In this document: piece after piece, positions 61,081 through 64,000 of the stretch
How the letters are laid out: the number at the start of each line of letters is the position of its first letter
How positions within the stretch are numbered: position 1 is the first letter of the stretch
Assembly (NCBI GenBank): GCA_026936105.1
Contig: JAIXKI010000006.1
Coordinates: forward strand, 1 to 64,000
Reading direction: 5' to 3'
Length of the DNA: 64,000 nucleotides
Source of the DNA: Chitinophagales bacterium
GTDB taxonomy: Bacteria; Bacteroidota; Bacteroidia; Chitinophagales; Chitinophagaceae
Program-made: the position numbers and the translations under genes
Notes under the pieces: model-generated
What the model saw: only the letters and a program-made list of their open reading frames with translations
Told to the model about the DNA's origin: nothing
Databases searched by the model: none

Positions 61081-63806
61081 CTTGAAAAGTATCTGGAGCG
61101 ATTGATCCGGAGGTCCTGAAGCACAGAAGCTTTAGGGCTGATCGTAAAACTAAAGAACCGGTACAACCCCACCGGAGTAACATTAATAGACATTTGCCAG
61201 CAATGCATATCTCTTGAAATGGACATCTGGAAAGTTTGTATCCGGCGAGATGAAAAATCATAATAACCATTGGCACTGAAATTCCATTTCGGCGTCAGGC
61301 TGAAACTCCCGCTGAAACTGACATTGGAGCTGATGTTCCTTGTAAATCCACTGTAGTCCGGTTTGAATTGCTGAGAAAAATATAGCGAATAGGAAAAACT
61401 TACCTGCCAGGGAATATTGAAATCAACAAACTCGGAAGGATTTTGCTGCATATAATCAAGAAGCCTTTGCTGATCTGCAATCAGCGTCGGATCATTCAAT
61501 CGCTGCTGCACCTGTTTTTTCCTCTCCTCGTCTTTCTTGGGGTCTTTGGGCTTGCTGCTGAAACTGGTACTCATGGAAATACTTCCCGTAGTGAGGCGTC
61601 CCAATGTGAATTTCTTTGCTCCCTGCCAGGCATATTTCCCGATATCTCTTCCCCTGGAATCTACCTGGTATGGATCCAGTGTAGTGTTAGCCGATATATT
61701 TATTTTATTAAACAGATTGGTGCGGAAATAAAATTGAATAGGTGCCAGTTTCATTGAATCCGCAAAAAAATTATAACTGGTAGAAAAACCATACCCATCC
61801 ACCAGTGTCACTTTTTTGATACCACCATCTGCCGTATCTTTTTTTGATTTTACTTTCATCTCAAGGTTGTTATCCAGTTGAAAGGTCATTCCTCCATATT
61901 TTCCTTCGGAATAATGGCCGTACAGACTTCCTTCAAATTCTGAAAACCGCACTTTGTATCCCGTAGTGTCCACTTGTGTAGTATAAAAATGCTGCCGGGA
62001 AAAATCAGGCTTGTAACTGAGCCCGATGGATGGTCGGATCACATGCCTTATTTTTTGGATTTTCGAATTTTTAAATTGATAAGTGCCATACAATGCAGTA
62101 CTGAACGTCAACCCAAAAGCAGTGGAATGATCCATAAATATCCCTTTGGAAATGCTGGTATCCACTTTATGTGCAGCGTTGTTCCAGCTACGGCGGAATT
62201 TTTGTGCTATCCAGATCTGGCTGTAAGAAATGGAAGGAGAAATGATGATCGCACCGCCAAGGATTGGTGGCAGGGATAATGAGATCGGGAAACTATGTTG
62301 CGCTCCCCACTGCATGGTGTCCAGCAATTGTTTGAAACGAAAAGCAGTGTCATAAAACGAAACCTGATTCCGGAATACTCCGTTGTAAGCCAATCCCAGT
62401 TTTTCATACCATTTCGGTGTTCCGGCCTGGTTTTTATTCTGGAAAGGATAAATAGTATTTACCGTAAAACCAATATTAGGCAGGCTCAAATTAATAAGAT
62501 GAGTAAAATTATTCTGACTGTGATTTGCACTCATCGTCAGATTAAAAGGTTTGTCTTTCCATGTTTTTGAAAAAGATATGGAAGACCCCAACTGGTTTTG
62601 AAAGTTTCGCTGTGGATCGTTTGGAATAAGTTGATTAAACCTGGTTGAACCCGCATTCACATTGGCCGAAAAGGTCGTTCCGGGCCTTGCTTTTCCATCT
62701 ACTGCATGCGACCAACTTATATTATAAGTATTCATTTTAAAATAATCCGGGTCGCCTTTGAAATTACTTTTTGTGCTCTGCATACTAAAGGTAAAAGATC
62801 CGCTGTAACGGTATCTTTTTCTGTAGGTCGGGTTCACATTCAACGACCACCCTCCATAAGAATAAATATTCCCATACAATTTTGCATCCCAATAGTCATT
62901 GATTACTTTGTAATAACCCAGCCCTTCCAAACCAAGCCCGTATTGTTCATTGGTGGCAAACTGAGGCGGCAACAAACCTGAATGCCGGCCCTGGCTCAAC
63001 GGATAAAAACCAAAAGGGATATATATCGGTATGGGAACATCTTCAAACTCGGGGTGGGCGGGGCCTGAAACTGCAAGCTTTTTATTTACCACTTTCAGTT
63101 TATTGGTGATAAAAGCGAAATGCGGATCATCCAGGTTGCAGGTAGTGAACATTCCTTTACGGATATAGATAATACTGTCATTTTCTTTTTTTATATCCTG
63201 GCCGTGAACAAACAGTTCCCCTTGCTGTGTCACCGTGTTCTTTGTGATCCCCTTTTGCGTTTTGAAATTATACCAGATGGTATCGCTTCCGAATTCATTT
63301 TCGCCATCTTTAAAATGGGCATCTTCAAGCACCTCCCCGCTGCTGTCTTTACTGTTGACGGCAGTAACGATCTGTGTTTCCTGATCCAGCTCTACTTTCG
63401 GGGCGGTCAGTGTTGTGCTTTTATATTCAGTTTTTGTTTTGCCATATAAAATTATTTGTTTGCCTTTGATCAATACCACAACCGAATCAGCAGCGTTATA
63501 TTTTACCGGGGCGTCCAGGGCATCTTTTGAAACCTTCAGTGAAAAGGTATCTATACGCAGGCCGGAGATTATGGTATCTTTTGAAGGAACCGTGTCAGCA
63601 GGCATTAAAATTCTTTTATTATTTCTGATATTTCTGATCAATGCAGAATCAGAGGGGAGCGTATCGATGCAGTTCGTTAAGATATTGTAAAAAATATTTG
63701 AAGAAATATACCGGGCTGCTGATTCCGATGTTAAAACACATGAAATCAGAACAGTCAATATTCCGCAAAACAGGTAATTTAGTTTAAATTTGCTCTGATA
63801 TTTCAT
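61074..63806 (-). CDS. lptD: LPS-assembly protein LptD-like outer-membrane barrel
   Basis: 910 residues. After an N-terminal signal-like helix ('LFCGILTVLISCVLTSES') comes an OstA-like periplasmic domain ('NAADSVVVLIKGKQIILYGK', 'LTAPKVELDQETQIVTAVNS', 'FVHGQDIKKENDSIIYIRKG' and 'MFTTCNLDDPHFAFITNKLK'), then 'VPIPIYIPFGFYPLSQGRHS' leading into a large barrel of about 600 residues that ends near 'SPKASVLQDLRINRSRYFS'. This is the LptD plan of Bacteroidota. It inserts lipopolysaccharide in the outer leaflet together with LptE, not encoded here. It is convergent with plsC and divergent from the gene starting at 63884. Confidence 0.88.
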   Translation of the reverse strand: MKYQSKFKLNYLFCGILTVLISCVLTSESAARYISSNIFYNILTNCIDTLPSDSALIRNIRNNKRILMPADTVPSKDTIISGLRIDTFSLKVSKDALDAPVKYNAADSVVVLIKGKQIILYGKTKTEYKSTTLTAPKVELDQETQIVTAVNSKDSSGEVLEDAHFKDGENEFGSDTIWYNFKTQKGITKNTVTQQGELFVHGQDIKKENDSIIYIRKGMFTTCNLDDPHFAFITNKLKVVNKKLAVSGPAHPEFEDVPIPIYIPFGFYPLSQGRHSGLLPPQFATNEQYGLGLEGLGYYKVINDYWDAKLYGNIYSYGGWSLNVNPTYRKRYRYSGSFTFSMQSTKSNFKGDPDYFKMNTYNISWSHAVDGKARPGTTFSANVNAGSTRFNQLIPNDPQRNFQNQLGSSISFSKTWKDKPFNLTMSANHSQNNFTHLINLSLPNIGFTVNTIYPFQNKNQAGTPKWYEKLGLAYNGVFRNQVSFYDTAFRFKQLLDTMQWGAQHSFPISLSLPPILGGAIIISPSISYSQIWIAQKFRRSWNNAAHKVDTSISKGIFMDHSTAFGLTFSTALYGTYQFKNSKIQKIRHVIRPSIGLSYKPDFSRQHFYTTQVDTTGYKVRFSEFEGSLYGHYSEGKYGGMTFQLDNNLEMKVKSKKDTADGGIKKVTLVDGYGFSTSYNFFADSMKLAPIQFYFRTNLFNKINISANTTLDPYQVDSRGRDIGKYAWQGAKKFTLGRLTTGSISMSTSFSSKPKDPKKDEERKKQVQQRLNDPTLIADQQRLLDYMQQNPSEFVDFNIPWQVSFSYSLYFSQQFKPDYSGFTRNISSNVSFSGSFSLTPKWNFSANGYYDFSSRRIQTFQMSISRDMHCWQMSINVTPVGLYRFFSFTISPKASVLQDLRINRSRYFSSQ

Positions 63807-63817
63807 GAGGCAAGAAG

Positions 63818-63825
63818 CAAAAATA
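63818..63825 (-). promoter_or_regulatory. Bacteroidota -7 box candidate for lptD
   Basis: On the minus strand this reads TATTTTTG, a full TAnnTTTG match, 11 bases upstream of the lptD ATG at 63806. No clear -33 element is seen. Confidence 0.35.
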
Positions 63826-63883
63826 ATTCTTTAGGAATTAAAGTATTTGTAAAGATTATTACAACCCATTAAAGAAATCCGGT

Positions 63884-64000
63884 ATGATGAAAAGAACACT
63901 TTTGATCTTATTCTCTATTTCTGTTTCAATATCCCTTTTGTCTTTCATACGCCATCCTTTGCGGCAGCCACTACCCCAAACACAGATCAAGACAGTCATT
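63884..64000 (+). CDS. Exported protein, N-terminal 39 codons (possibly N-acetylmuramoyl-L-alanine amidase)
   Basis: The frame is open from ATG 63884 to the window end and reads 'MMKRTLLILFSISVSISLLS', a signal peptide or membrane anchor, then 'QTQIKTVI'. The final 'KTVI' is the usual lead-in to the 'VIDAGHGG' of amidase_3 enzymes, and in Bacteroidota such an amidase often sits divergent from lptD (from memory). The diagnostic catalytic region lies beyond the window, so the function is a guess; the coding frame itself is likely real. Confidence 0.5.
   Translation, partial: MMKRTLLILFSISVSISLLSFIRHPLRQPLPQTQIKTVI

Overview
The window looks like a chromosome segment from a member of the Bacteroidota, probably close to Chitinophagales or Sphingobacteriales. 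The signs are two proteins with type IX secretion (T9SS) C-terminal sorting domains, an ECF sigma/FecR/TonB-receptor/DUF4249 cluster, a VTC/DUF4956/DUF2490 cluster, many beta-barrel proteins with 'SQ/AQ'-type signal peptides, an LptD with a divergent gene next to it, and several TAnnTTTG promoter-like boxes instead of clear Shine-Dalgarno sequences. The placement is inferred from gene content; no 16S gene is present.

Layout. 1-7.4 kb: end of an alpha-2-macroglobulin with a thioester motif, an FAD amine-oxidase-like protein, an MtfA-type zinc peptidase and aspS. 7.5-12.8 kb (minus): ECF sigma factor, FecR anti-sigma, TonB receptor with STN domain, DUF4249 lipoprotein. 13.3-15.5 kb (minus): VTC polyphosphate-polymerase-like protein, DUF4956 membrane protein, DUF2490 barrel. 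15.7-25.7 kb: mixed single genes including a GH18 hydrolase, a pentameric ligand-gated channel homologue, rpiB, a DEAD-box helicase, a FabH-like synthase and a cold-shock-domain protein; a protein of 23-residue repeats at 24.5 kb has a decayed 3'-end copy at 20.5 kb. 25.8-31.6 kb: BNR/Asp-box (sortilin-like) protein, Tat-exported M24 peptidase, luciferase-like monooxygenase. 31.6-32.7 kb is a 1-kb region with no convincing gene and a perfect 32-bp palindrome. 32.7-36.9 kb: two T9SS cargo proteins (an M1 peptidase and an unknown). 39.1-50.8 kb (minus): a tight three-gene cluster of a barrel protein, a 2591-residue repeat protein and a fibronectin-III protein. 51.4-55.8 kb: hutU and hutH flanking deoD. 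56-58 kb: small zinc-ribbon membrane protein, a lysine/aspartate heptad-repeat protein and a barrel-like protein. 58.9-64 kb: ung, a GNAT acetyltransferase, plsC, lptD and the start of a divergent exported protein.

The most unusual structure is at 58.05-58.82 kb. A tRNA-Arg(TCT) gene on the minus strand is followed by two identical 345-bp units. Each unit holds a hairpin, an 89-codon GIY-YIG nuclease ORF and a tRNA-like body that repeats the tRNA 3' end exactly. The nuclease ORF terminates inside that tRNA-like body. This has the architecture of a very small tRNA-targeting homing or integrating element that rebuilds the tRNA 3' end and has stacked up in tandem. A second candidate for an undescribed system is the 11.7-kb surface cluster around the giant repeat protein.
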